64,000 nt of DNA from Poriferisulfidus sp963668445. GTDB lineage: Bacteria; Pseudomonadota; Gammaproteobacteria; Poriferisulfidales; Poriferisulfidaceae. The stretch is from NCBI GenBank assembly GCA_963668445.1, contig OY764335.1, forward strand, positions 1,693,090 through 1,757,089, read 5' to 3'. This document shows, piece after piece, positions 1-8,555 of the stretch. Below the pieces are notes generated by a model that was not told where the DNA came from, ran no database searches, and was given only the letters and a program-made list of their open reading frames with translations. Made by a program: the position numbers and the translations under genes. Every line of letters starts with the position of its first letter. The stretch's first letter is position 1.

Positions 1-123
1 GGCGCTACCGTTGATTTTGAATGCCGGTGCCGCAGCATCCTCGCCCGGCAAGAGGCTGGGCTGGAAGCCACTCTTCTTCGCCTGCTGCAGCAAGCCGGAA
101 GGCCCGGGGGTCGCGTGCGTCAC
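1..123 (-). CDS. Possible 5' end of an unidentified protein, cut by left edge
   Basis: An open frame runs off the left edge of the window. It begins at a GTG (bases 121-123) preceded by a purine-rich GGGGGAAGG stretch about 6 bases upstream, which would serve as a ribosome binding site. The 41 visible residues read VTHATPGPSGLLQQ, then AKKSGFQPSLLPGED and a short alanine-rich tail. I do not recognise them. A TATAAT-like -10 box lies on the same strand at 285-290, leaving a leader of about 150 bases. No domain can be named, and a GC-rich chance frame is possible. Confidence 0.3.
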   Translation of the reverse strand, partial: MTHATPGPSGLLQQAKKSGFQPSLLPGEDAAAPAFKINGSA

Positions 124-400
124 GATGCGCCTTCCCCCGCAGCTAACCTGCCCCAAAAAAGCGCATCCAAACATCCTGCGACTACCGGATGGCGTCGCGA
201 TACGGTCTTTATAAGTATTGGCGCAAACGCGATGTTCATTGAATTGCCGCTCCGCTAGAAGCTGTGGCACAAGCCCGTAGAATGATTATAGGGGAGATGC
301 CGAATGAAATCCCATGGCACGCGAGAAGGCTCTGACAAGCGCATCCGAAAGCAGCTGCGGCCTTTCAATAAGCCCTGCGGCCGGCACAACCGGCGAGCGG

Positions 401-946
401 CTACGGGGCGATGCCGAGCAGAACCAAGGGAACCGCCGGGCTGCTGCGCCCTTGGCGAATAAGGTTGAGAAGGTCGCGCTCATAGTACGGCACGCCGGAA
501 GACATGTTCTTCTCTAGTTCCTTCATGGGCAATATCTCTATGCCCACATCAATCACGCCCGAAATGAAAAAGGCCATGTGCTTGACGAAATCCGTCTGGT
601 TGTACGAAGAAATCGCCTCCAGCCCCTCAGCTTCGATGGCCTCCTTCTGCTGCTCCCCCGGCAGACTCACGACTTCCCGCAATATGTCCGCATCCGAAGC
701 GACCCAGAACGACTGCCTCATCTGCTTCCAGCCGGATTTCTTGAATTCCTCCCCAATCGCTTTGTTCAGGTCGACCGGCGAGTACAGAATCTTGCCGGAC
801 CGAGTGACTTCCTGCGAAACCTTGGTGCGGCATGCTTCGGCATCCACGGCGCGAACGGCCCGTTTGATCTCCTGCCAAAGCGACTTGCGGTGCACCAGAA
901 GGAATTCTTTGCCGTTCAGATGCGAGTACTCCTCCACGATGCGCAT
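401..946 (-). CDS. BglII/BstYI-family restriction endonuclease, catalytic core apparently deleted
   Basis: This 181-residue protein resembles the BglII/BstYI family of type II restriction endonucleases. Family-like blocks are the N-terminal MRIVEEYSHLNG, SGKILYSPVDLN (residues 50-61), SYNQTDFVK (114-122), IDVGIEILPMK (132-142), MSSGVPYYE (148-156) and the terminal AVPLVLLGIAP. As I recall the family, TDFVK is followed by about two dozen residues holding the catalytic E-x-Q (VEVQFGKY-like) before a second FVK and the IDVG block. Here TDFVK joins directly to HMAFFISGVIDVG, so the E and Q are missing. The ATG overlaps the methyltransferase stop by one base (TGATG), so the two are translationally coupled. 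The reading frame is open, but the enzyme is probably inactive. Confidence 0.72.
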   Translation of the reverse strand: MRIVEEYSHLNGKEFLLVHRKSLWQEIKRAVRAVDAEACRTKVSQEVTRSGKILYSPVDLNKAIGEEFKKSGWKQMRQSFWVASDADILREVVSLPGEQQKEAIEAEGLEAISSYNQTDFVKHMAFFISGVIDVGIEILPMKELEKNMSSGVPYYERDLLNLIRQGRSSPAVPLVLLGIAP

Positions 947-1875
947 CAATGGCCCCCGTTGGGCTGCGCCGGATCGTAGACGAGCTTGCCCATGGGGCGC
1001 GTTTTGAGCGTTCCGTCGCGCAAAGCCTTGACCCGCTGCCGGGCAATACCGACGTATTCCTCGACGATGTCGCAACCGTATCCTTGGCGCCGGTGCATCA
1101 GTGCCGCAATCACGGACGAACCCACTCCCATGTACGGATCGAAAACGGCATCGCCCGGATCGGTCATAGAAAGAACCAGACGTTCCACCAGTTCCACTGG
1201 AAACTGGCACGGGTGCGCGGTCTTTTCGACATGGTTGCTTTTGACGTTGGGAAAGAGCCAGACATCGCTCGGGTTCTTGCCTTTGGGGTTGCCCGACAGC
1301 CGGCCTCTGTTCGGCCCCTTGAAATGCTTCTTGCCCGGATACTTTGCCGGCACCCGGACCGGATCCAGATTGAAGGTGTAATCGTCGCTCTTAGTGAACC
1401 AGTTGATCGTCTCGTAGCGCCCCGAAAAGCGCTTGGAGCAATGCAGGCCATGCCCGAAATGCCAGATGATCCGGTTCCGAAGCTTCAGCCCATGCTCCTT
1501 GAACAGGGGATACAGCACGGCATCAAGCGGGAAGATTTCCCCCTTGTGCACATGATTGCCGACCTGCCAGCACAGCGAGCCGTTCGGATGCAGCAGCCTG
1601 ACGCACTCGCCGATGACGCGCTTTTGGCTTTCGACGTACGCCTCGAGCGGCTGCTGCTTTTCGTAGGACTTCCCTATGTTGTAGGGCGGCGACGTGACGA
1701 TCAGCTTCATCGAGCCGTCCGGCAAATCGCGCATGAACGCCATATTGTCTTGGCATTTGAGAATGGCATCTGGAATGCGGCGCGGCGTATCCTCCGAGGA
1801 AGCTTGGCGCGTCTTTCGGGAGGGCATGCGCGAAATTCCATCGGCGGCAGCGGGAACCAAGCTGGATTGCGGCAT
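946..1875 (-). CDS. Type II DNA methyltransferase (probable N4-cytosine, beta class)
   Basis: A 309-residue S-adenosylmethionine-dependent DNA methyltransferase. The catalytic motif IV TSPPYNIGKSYE comes first. The motif X/I block (AHPCQFPVELVERLV then DPYMGVGSS) comes near the C-terminus. That order defines the beta class, and the S-P-P-Y form favours N4-cytosine methylation. It should protect the site cut by the BglII-like nuclease encoded immediately downstream with a one-base overlap. The start could also be the ATG at 1827, because residues 1-40 are low-complexity. Upstream is an AT-rich region shared with map, which is divergently transcribed. All key motifs look intact, so this may now act as a solitary methylase. 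Confidence 0.88.
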   Translation of the reverse strand: MPQSSLVPAAADGISRMPSRKTRQASSEDTPRRIPDAILKCQDNMAFMRDLPDGSMKLIVTSPPYNIGKSYEKQQPLEAYVESQKRVIGECVRLLHPNGSLCWQVGNHVHKGEIFPLDAVLYPLFKEHGLKLRNRIIWHFGHGLHCSKRFSGRYETINWFTKSDDYTFNLDPVRVPAKYPGKKHFKGPNRGRLSGNPKGKNPSDVWLFPNVKSNHVEKTAHPCQFPVELVERLVLSMTDPGDAVFDPYMGVGSSVIAALMHRRQGYGCDIVEEYVGIARQRVKALRDGTLKTRPMGKLVYDPAQPNGGH

Positions 1876-2140
1876 CGATGCAAACCTCCTGCTTCAGCAC
1901 CCCATGCGGATGCGTTGAAGGCATTTGCCGCTATTTTAGCGCATATTATATAACTCTATATATTACATATATTTATGCAATTAATGCGTATGGCCGCACG
2001 AAACCGCCGGCTCGCCGAAGCATCCTTGCGGCAAACCATGCCGAATGCGAAGGCATCCAGAGCGGCAACAGCGAACGCCCTGCCTGCCATGGCATGCCTC
2101 TGCGCCCTATAAAATATCCGTGCCCGCCTGCCCCGCCGCC
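1876..2140. promoter_or_regulatory. AT-rich divergent promoter region between methylase and map
   Basis: This gap is much richer in A+T than its surroundings, especially 1936-1985, where TATATA-type stretches occur on both strands. They probably provide the -10 element of the methyltransferase operon (minus strand). A TATAAAAT box at about 2108-2115 would serve map. No open frame of note was seen. Confidence 0.45.
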
Positions 2141-2911
2141 ATGCCCGCCACTATCAAGACTCCGGAAGAGATCGAAAAGATGCGCGTCGCTGGCCGGCTG
2201 GCCGCGGAAGTGCTGGAGATGATTGCCGAACATGTCCGCCCCGGCGTCAGCACCGACCATCTGAACGACATCTGCCATCGCCACATCATCGAGCGGCAGG
2301 ACGCCGTCCCGGCGCCGCTCAACTACATGGGCTTCCCGAAATCCATTTGCACCAGCCTCAACCATCAGGTCTGCCACGGCATCCCGTCCGCCCGCAAGCT
2401 GCGGCGCGGAGACATCCTCAACATCGACGTGACGGTCATCAAGGACGGCTACCACGGCGACACCAGCCGCATGTTCTTCGTCGGCAAGCCGTCGGTGCAG
2501 GCGCGGCGCCTAGTGGAGCTAACCTACGAAGCGCTGCAGCGCGCCATCCGCACGGTGCGCCCCGGCGTGCGGCTCGGCGACCTCGGGCATGCCATCCAGA
2601 ACTTTGCGGAAGCGGAACGCCTGTCCGTCGTTCGCGAATACTGCGGCCACGGCATCGGGCGCGAATTCCATGAAGACCCGCAAGTCCTGCATTACGGCCG
2701 TCCCGGCACCGGCATGGCGCTTCGCCCTGGCATGACCTTCACGATCGAGCCGATGCTCAACGCCGGCAAGCGGCATGTGCGGCTGCTTCCGGACCGCTGG
2801 ACCGTCGTGACGTGCGACCGCAGCTTGTCGGCCCAGTGGGAGCACACCCTGCTGGTGACTCAGGACGGCGTCGACGTGCTGACGGCGCGCTCGGATGAGC
2901 GCTTCCCATGA
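2141..2911 (+). CDS. map: Methionine aminopeptidase, type I
   Basis: A 256-residue cytoplasmic metalloprotease that removes the initiator methionine from new proteins. The start MPATIKTPEEIEKMRVAG is the classic type I N-terminus. Metal-binding and catalytic blocks are visible: HGIP (the active-site His region), the LNIDVTV aspartate, the GDTS aspartate, GHGIGREFHEDPQV, FTIEPML and the final SAQWEHTLLV glutamate. The length fits the family. The TGA overlaps the glnD start codon as ATGA (2908-2911). A map-glnD order is frequent in gammaproteobacteria. A TATAAAAT box about 30 bases upstream is the likely promoter. Confidence 0.97.
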   Translation: MPATIKTPEEIEKMRVAGRLAAEVLEMIAEHVRPGVSTDHLNDICHRHIIERQDAVPAPLNYMGFPKSICTSLNHQVCHGIPSARKLRRGDILNIDVTVIKDGYHGDTSRMFFVGKPSVQARRLVELTYEALQRAIRTVRPGVRLGDLGHAIQNFAEAERLSVVREYCGHGIGREFHEDPQVLHYGRPGTGMALRPGMTFTIEPMLNAGKRHVRLLPDRWTVVTCDRSLSAQWEHTLLVTQDGVDVLTARSDERFP

Positions 2912-5589
2912 CGCCCTTGGCGCGCGAATTTCTGGATGCGCATCCGCCGCCCCAAGGCGCCGCCGCGGGCGAGTGGAAGCACTGGACCGATGCGGGACGC
3001 GCATTCTTGGCAGCGCGATTTCCCGAACAGGATGTCGGCACGCTGATCCGCGCACGCTCCGAGCTGGCGGACCGCATGCTGCAAGACCTGTGGACGCATT
3101 GCCGCTTGGACGGGGTTCCAGAGCTGGCCCTGCTGGCGGTCGGCGGCTACGGCCGCGCCGAGTTGCACCCGCATTCCGACATCGACGTGCTGGCGCTGCG
3201 GCGCGGGCGCGCCGACCCGGAAGCTCTCCGACCCTTGTTCCAGACGCTGTGGGACGGCGGCCTGAAACTGGCGCAAAGCGTGCGCACGGTCGCCCAATGC
3301 CGGCAGGACGCCCGCCGCGACATCACCCTGATGACCAGCTGGATGGAAATGCGCCCCTTGTGCGGCGAGCCCGAACTGGCGCGCGAACTGGAGGATGCGC
3401 TGATGTCGAGGCCGGGGCTTTTCCGAACTTCCCTGTGGAGCCCCGAGAAGTTCTTCCAGGGCAAGGTCGACGAGCAGCAGGCGCGCCATCGCAAGTTCGG
3501 CGGCGATGCCTACCGGCTGGAGCCGAACATCAAGGAAGGGCCCGGCGGCCTGCGCGACATCCAGACCATCCATTGGATTCTGAAACGCCGCCAGGACGTG
3601 CGCAATCTCGCGGATTTCTGCGACCCGCAGGAACTGGAGCTGCTGCGCGAGGGGCAGGAGTTCCTCTGGCGCGTGCGCTTCGCGCTGCACCATCTCAGCG
3701 GCCAGCCCGAAGAGCGCCTGCTGTTCGACTACCAGCATGAGACCGCCCGGCTGCTCGGCTATTCGGGCAATGCCGTCAACGACGTCATCGAGGCGTTCAT
3801 GCAGGACTACTACCGCATGGCGGGCGCCATCGACCGGCTGGCGGATGTGCTGCAGCAACAGTATCGGGAACTCCTGCAGCCGGCCCGCCGCCGTCCGCCC
3901 AAGCCCCTGAATGCCTACTTCCAAATCGCGGACGGCTACCTCGAGACGGTCGACGACCAGGTCTTCGCCCGGCATCCGCAAGGGCTGCTGGAACTGTTCC
4001 TGCTGCTCCAGCAGAATCCGGAGATCGAGGGCGTCCGCGCCCGCACCATCCGGGCCGTGCGTGCGCATTTGCACCGCATCGACGACGGCTTCCGTGCGCA
4101 ACTGGCACCGCGGACTCTGTTCATGGAGATCTTGCGCCAGCCCCTCCATGTCGCCCGCGAACTGCGGCGCATGCATCGCTACGGCGTGCTGCCGGCCTAT
4201 TGGCCGGCGTTCGCGGCCGTGGTCGGCAAGATGCAGTACGACCTGTTCCATGTGCACCCGGTCGACGAGCACACCCTGCAGGTGCTGACCGAACTGCGCC
4301 ACATCACGAAGCCGAAACAGCCCAGCGAGAACCCGCTGTTCCACGAACTGTTCCTGCAGTTCCCGAAGCCTGAACTGCTGTACTTGGGCGCCCTGTTCCA
4401 CGACATCGGCAAGGGGCGCGGCGGCGATCATTCCATTCTGGGCGCGGCCGATGCGCATGCCTTCTGCCTGGCCCATCACCTGAGCGCGTACGACGCCGGG
4501 ATCGTGCGCTGGCTGGTGGAACACCATCTGCTGATGTCCATGACCGCGCAGAAGCGCGACATCGGCGACCCCGACGTGGTGCGCGACTTCGCCGCCGTGG
4601 TCGGCAACGGCGTGCGCCTGCGCGGGCTGTACTTGCTGACCGTCGCCGACCTGCGCGGCACCAATCCGGCGCTTTGGACGCCTTGGCGCGAAGCCCTGCT
4701 ACACCAGTTGTACGTCGCCGCCGACCGGCAGCTGCAGCGCGGCCTGGACCGGCCCGCCGATGCGGCCCGGCAGGTCCGGGATTTGCGCGCCTCGGCGCTG
4801 GCGCAATTCGAGCCGCACGAGGCTGCCGCCTGCGAGCGGTTCTGGGATTCCATGCCGGACGGCGACCTGCTGCACTATACGGACGACGAACTGGCATGGC
4901 AGACCGCAGCCGTCATCCGCGGCGCGGACGCGCCGGCGCAGGCGTTCGTGCGCCACAAGGGGGCGCACCACTGCACGGAAGTGCTGATCATCCAGGATAG
5001 CCGCGCCCGGCTGTTCGTGCCGGTCACGGCCGCGCTGGCCCGCTTGGGCGCCGACGTCCTGTATGCCCGGGTCGTAGAAACCCGGGAGCAGCGCATCCTG
5101 CTGACCTTTCTGATCACGGACGCCGGCGGTCAGCCGATCAGCGAAGGCTTCGCGCTCGAAGAGATTGAAGCCGCATTGCAGGCGGTGTTGGAGAATCCCG
5201 CCGCCTTCGACCGGCCCGTGCTGCAGCGGCCGAAGCGCCATGCGCGGCATTTCGACATTCCGACCCGCATCGAATTCGTGCAGCGCAACGATCCGCCCGA
5301 GACGCAGCTCCAGCTCACTGCCGCCAGCTACCCGGGGCTCTTGTGGACGGTCAGCCGCGCCTTGGACGAAGCCCGCGTCCAGATCCATCAGGCGCGCATC
5401 ATGACGCTGGGCGCGCAGGCCCAAGACGTCTTCACCATTACCGATGCGGCTTCGCGGCCGATTTCGGACCCCGGCGAGCAGGCGCGAATCGCCGGCGTGC
5501 TGCACGAACACATCGAAAGGCAGCAGGCATCCGGCCGGCCGCCGCCGGCCGCGGTGTCAGAATCCTGTAACATGGAAGCCCCAGACTAA
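2908..5589 (+). CDS. glnD: Bifunctional PII uridylyltransferase/uridylyl-removing enzyme
   Basis: An 893-residue nitrogen sensor that uridylylates PII (GlnB/GlnK) when glutamine is low and removes UMP when it is high. The nucleotidyltransferase motif GGYGRAELHPHSDIDVL lies at residues 79-95. The HD hydrolase motif LFHDIGKGRGGDHS is near residue 495. Two C-terminal ACT domains, the glutamine sensors, occupy roughly residues 700-880 (HCTEVLIIQDSRARLF and later LTAASYPGLLWTVSRAL). The length is typical. It overlaps map (ATGA) and phoB (TAATG), so translational coupling from map into phoBR is likely. Through PII it would act on GlnA adenylylation and Ntr control; glnA is also in this window. Confidence 0.97.
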   Translation: MTPLAREFLDAHPPPQGAAAGEWKHWTDAGRAFLAARFPEQDVGTLIRARSELADRMLQDLWTHCRLDGVPELALLAVGGYGRAELHPHSDIDVLALRRGRADPEALRPLFQTLWDGGLKLAQSVRTVAQCRQDARRDITLMTSWMEMRPLCGEPELARELEDALMSRPGLFRTSLWSPEKFFQGKVDEQQARHRKFGGDAYRLEPNIKEGPGGLRDIQTIHWILKRRQDVRNLADFCDPQELELLREGQEFLWRVRFALHHLSGQPEERLLFDYQHETARLLGYSGNAVNDVIEAFMQDYYRMAGAIDRLADVLQQQYRELLQPARRRPPKPLNAYFQIADGYLETVDDQVFARHPQGLLELFLLLQQNPEIEGVRARTIRAVRAHLHRIDDGFRAQLAPRTLFMEILRQPLHVARELRRMHRYGVLPAYWPAFAAVVGKMQYDLFHVHPVDEHTLQVLTELRHITKPKQPSENPLFHELFLQFPKPELLYLGALFHDIGKGRGGDHSILGAADAHAFCLAHHLSAYDAGIVRWLVEHHLLMSMTAQKRDIGDPDVVRDFAAVVGNGVRLRGLYLLTVADLRGTNPALWTPWREALLHQLYVAADRQLQRGLDRPADAARQVRDLRASALAQFEPHEAAACERFWDSMPDGDLLHYTDDELAWQTAAVIRGADAPAQAFVRHKGAHHCTEVLIIQDSRARLFVPVTAALARLGADVLYARVVETREQRILLTFLITDAGGQPISEGFALEEIEAALQAVLENPAAFDRPVLQRPKRHARHFDIPTRIEFVQRNDPPETQLQLTAASYPGLLWTVSRALDEARVQIHQARIMTLGAQAQDVFTITDAASRPISDPGEQARIAGVLHEHIERQQASGRPPPAAVSESCNMEAPD

Positions 5590-6332
5590 TGGCCATGCCC
5601 GCTGCCAAAATCCTCATGATTGAGGACGAGCCGGCCATCCGCGAGATGGTGGGCTGTGCCTTGCGCCAAGCCGATTTCGACCTGCTGGAAGCGGAGGATG
5701 CGCAGCAGGCCTACCGGCTCATTGCCGACCGCAATCCGGATCTGCTGCTGCTGGATTGGATGCTGCCGGGCCAAAGCGGCCTCGAAATCGCCCGCCGGCT
5801 ACGCCGGGAGCAGGCCACGTCCGAGCTGCCGATCATCATGCTGACTGCCCGCGGCGAGGAGAACGACCGTGTGCGCGGCTTGGAATGCGGCGCGGACGAC
5901 TACATCGCCAAGCCGTTCTCCCCGCGTGAACTCATCGCCCGCATCCACGCCCTGCTGCGCCGTTCGTCTCCGCATGTCGCCAATTCCGAACTGTGCCACG
6001 GCGCCGTGCGGCTGGACGCGCTGCGCCACGAGGTCTGGGTCGGCAAGAAGCAGATCGACATCGGTCCGACCGAGTTCCGCCTGCTGCGCTTCCTGATGGC
6101 GCATCCCAACCGGGTGTACAGCCGCACGCAGTTGCTGGATCAGGTCTGGACCCAGAACAGCTACATCGAGGAGCGCACGATCGATGTGCACGTCCTGCGC
6201 CTGCGCAAGGCGCTCGGCTCGAAAGCGGCCGACCACGTCCGCACCATCCGCGGCGCAGGCTACCAATTCCGCGCCGAGCCGGCGGCGAACCGCAAAAAAG
6301 CCAAGAAGGACAAGAAGGGCAAGTCGGCTTGA
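5589..6332 (+). CDS. phoB: Phosphate regulon response regulator PhoB
   Basis: A 247-residue OmpR-family response regulator that activates the Pho regulon under phosphate starvation. The N-terminal receiver carries the acidic EDE pair (residues 12-14), the phospho-acceptor Asp56 in LLLLDWMLPG and the conserved Lys in IAKPFSPREL. The C-terminal winged helix ends with RTIDVHVLRLRKAL and IRGAGYQF. An unusual lysine-rich tail (KKAKKDKKGKSA) extends past the usual end. Its start shares one base with the glnD stop (TAATG) and its stop overlaps the phoR start. Likely targets in this window are pstS, which has a good Pho box, and perhaps pstCAB. Confidence 0.96.
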   Translation: MAMPAAKILMIEDEPAIREMVGCALRQADFDLLEAEDAQQAYRLIADRNPDLLLLDWMLPGQSGLEIARRLRREQATSELPIIMLTARGEENDRVRGLECGADDYIAKPFSPRELIARIHALLRRSSPHVANSELCHGAVRLDALRHEVWVGKKQIDIGPTEFRLLRFLMAHPNRVYSRTQLLDQVWTQNSYIEERTIDVHVLRLRKALGSKAADHVRTIRGAGYQFRAEPAANRKKAKKDKKGKSA

Positions 6333-7645
6333 AAATTCGCGTGCGCGACCCGGTGTTCACCCGAGAAGGGCTCCGCCTGCTTGGCGCTGCCGCGACCGGG
6401 GCGCTTGCCGGCGGCGTTTTCGGCGAAGCCGTCCTCGGTCTGGCGCTGGCACTGGCTCTGTGGACGCTATGGCATCTGAGGCAATGGCGCATCTTCCGGA
6501 ACTGGAAGCAGGCGAACGCCCAGACCGCGCCGCCCGGGCTGTTCTCCGTTTGGCGCGAATGGGCGTTGGATCTGGAGCATGGCCGCCGGCAGGCTTCTCG
6601 AGAAGCGCAGATGCGCGAACGCCTGAAGCGGCAATTCGACACGCTGCTGCTCGCCTTGCCGGATGCGGCCGTGGCCGTAGATGCCGAACTGAAGATCGAG
6701 TGGTTCAACGAGGCCGCCGCGACCTTGCTGAACCTGCAGGACAGCGACCAGGGCCATGCGCTGGCGCACATGGTGCGCATGCCGGAGTTGGCGCAGTATT
6801 TGCGCGAGGGCGATTTCGCGATGCCTCTGGAACTGGAGACGTTCGCCGGCGTCTCGCATCCGGTCAGCGTGCAGGTCTCCACTTTCGGCCGGCAAGACCG
6901 GAGCCGGCTGATTACGTTCCGGGATCTGACTCAGGCCTTGCGCCTCAGCCAGCTTCGCCAAGAATTCGTGGCCAACGTCTCGCATGAAATCAAAAGCCCC
7001 CTGACCGTGGTCAGCGGCTATCTGGAAATGCTCAGCGAACAGACGGGACAGCCGCCGGACGCGGCCATGATCCGCGAGATGTCGCGCCAATGCCAGCGCA
7101 TGCGGAATCTGGTCGACGACCTGCTGGAACTGTCCCGGCTGGAAGCCACCGAACTGAGCGACCGCGACCTGCAGGATGTGCGGCTGGAAGCTTTAGCGTC
7201 CGAAGTCCGGCGCGAGGCGCAGGCCATGAGCTCGGAAGCCCTGCACGACATCCGGACGCACGGCAAGCCCGAGATCATGGTGCGCGGCCGCACGGAAGAA
7301 TTGCATAGCGCCCTGCTTAATCTGGTCAGCAATGCGTTGCGCTATTCGCCGGACGGCGGCACCGTCGCCATCCGCTGGAAGCAGAAGGATCAGCGGGTGC
7401 GCCTCGCCGTGGAAGACCAGGGCGTCGGCATTCCGCCGGAGCAGATTGCGCGGCTGGCGGAGCGCTTCTACCGGGTCGACAAGGCGCGCTCGCGCAATAC
7501 CGGCGGCACGGGCCTAGGGCTGGCCATCGTCAAGCACATTCTGCAGCGGCACGGCGCGCATCTGCAAATCGACAGCACGCCCGGCAAGGGCAGCGTCTTC
7601 ACCTGCGTCTTTCCGAAGCCGGAGACCCCTCCGGCGCCGCGCTGA
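6329..7645 (+). CDS. phoR: Phosphate regulon sensor histidine kinase PhoR
   Basis: An inner-membrane sensor kinase of about 438 residues that phosphorylates PhoB. I place the start at TTG 6329, which overlaps the phoB TGA (TTGA) and lies behind GAAGGG; a GTG at 6341 is the alternative. Two hydrophobic stretches (residues about 16-50) form a membrane hairpin. A PAS-like domain follows (DAAVAVDAELKIEWFNEAAA). The HisKA motif VSHEIKSPLT holds His219. ATP-binding boxes are NLVSNALRYSPDGG (N), DQGVGIPPEQ (G1) and GGTGLGLAIVKH (G2). Its stop abuts the convergent pstB stop with no gap. Confidence 0.95.
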   Translation: MKIRVRDPVFTREGLRLLGAAATGALAGGVFGEAVLGLALALALWTLWHLRQWRIFRNWKQANAQTAPPGLFSVWREWALDLEHGRRQASREAQMRERLKRQFDTLLLALPDAAVAVDAELKIEWFNEAAATLLNLQDSDQGHALAHMVRMPELAQYLREGDFAMPLELETFAGVSHPVSVQVSTFGRQDRSRLITFRDLTQALRLSQLRQEFVANVSHEIKSPLTVVSGYLEMLSEQTGQPPDAAMIREMSRQCQRMRNLVDDLLELSRLEATELSDRDLQDVRLEALASEVRREAQAMSSEALHDIRTHGKPEIMVRGRTEELHSALLNLVSNALRYSPDGGTVAIRWKQKDQRVRLAVEDQGVGIPPEQIARLAERFYRVDKARSRNTGGTGLGLAIVKHILQRHGAHLQIDSTPGKGSVFTCVFPKPETPPAPR

Positions 7646-8515
7646 TCAGCCGAAGCGTCCGGTGATGTACTCCTCGGTCAGCTTGTGCTGGGGATTGGTG
7701 AAGATGGCGTTGGTCGACCCGACTTCGACCAGATAGCCCAAATGGAAGTAGGCGGTGCGCTGCGATACGCGCGCCGCCTGCTGCATGGAATGCGTGACGA
7801 TGGCGATCGAGAAGTTGGCGCGCAATTCGCCGATCAGCTCCTCGATGCGGGCCGTCGCGATCGGATCCAAGGCCGAGCACGGCTCGTCCATCAGAATCAC
7901 TTCCGGACTGACGGCGATGGCGCGGGCGATGCACAGGCGCTGCTGCTGGCCGCCCGACAGGCCGGTGCCGGGCTGATCTAGGCGGTCCTTGACTTCCGCC
8001 AGCAGGCCGGCCCTCTCCAGCGACGTATGCACGATCTCCTCCAGTTCGTCGCGGTGCTGCACCAGCCCGTGGATGCGCGGCCCGTAGGCGACGTTGTCGA
8101 AAATCGACTTCGGGAACGGGTTGGGCTTCTGGAACACCATGCCGACGCGCGCGCGCAGCAGCACCGGATCGACCTTGCGGTCGTAGATATTGCGCCCGTC
8201 CATATTGATCGCCCCTTCGACCCGGCACCCCTCGATGGTGTCGTTCATGCGGTTGAGGCAGCGCAGCAGAGTCGTCTTGCCGCATCCGGACGGCCCGATC
8301 ATGGAGAGCACTTCGTGGTTGCCGATGTCCAGATTGACATCGAATACGGCCTGCTTTCCGCCGTAGAACACGTTGACGTTGCGGATGCTCATCCGTGCAT
8401 CCGGCACGGTGATGTCGCCGACTGTTTCCATCTGCTCTGCAGAAATGGTGCGGGAGGTGTCGTCTTCGGCCGGCACGGACGGCAGGGGCATGGCCAGAGT
8501 CTCGGTATCCATCAT
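7646..8515 (-). CDS. pstB: Phosphate ABC transporter ATP-binding protein PstB
   Basis: The 289-residue ATPase that powers PstCA phosphate import. It has Walker A GPSGCGKTT, the Q-loop region FQKPNPFP typical of PstB, the signature LSGGQQQRLCIARA, Walker B VILMDEPCSALDP and the H-loop THSMQQA. The start ATGATG at 8515 is preceded by AAGGA at a good spacing. An N-terminal extension of about 40 residues precedes the ABC core. It is the last gene of pstC-pstA-pstB, 40 bases after pstA, and runs into phoR tail to tail. No phoU follows here. Confidence 0.96.
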   Translation of the reverse strand: MMDTETLAMPLPSVPAEDDTSRTISAEQMETVGDITVPDARMSIRNVNVFYGGKQAVFDVNLDIGNHEVLSMIGPSGCGKTTLLRCLNRMNDTIEGCRVEGAINMDGRNIYDRKVDPVLLRARVGMVFQKPNPFPKSIFDNVAYGPRIHGLVQHRDELEEIVHTSLERAGLLAEVKDRLDQPGTGLSGGQQQRLCIARAIAVSPEVILMDEPCSALDPIATARIEELIGELRANFSIAIVTHSMQQAARVSQRTAYFHLGYLVEVGSTNAIFTNPQHKLTEEYITGRFG

Positions 8516-8555
8516 TATAGTTCCTTGGTCCGAAGCGAAAGGAGGGGCCATGGCG

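Noticed and set aside
2860..4527. A 555-codon open frame antisense to glnD
   Set aside because: glnD is certain on the plus strand. The antisense frame is low-complexity and Gln/Arg/Ala-rich, as expected from GC-biased third positions.
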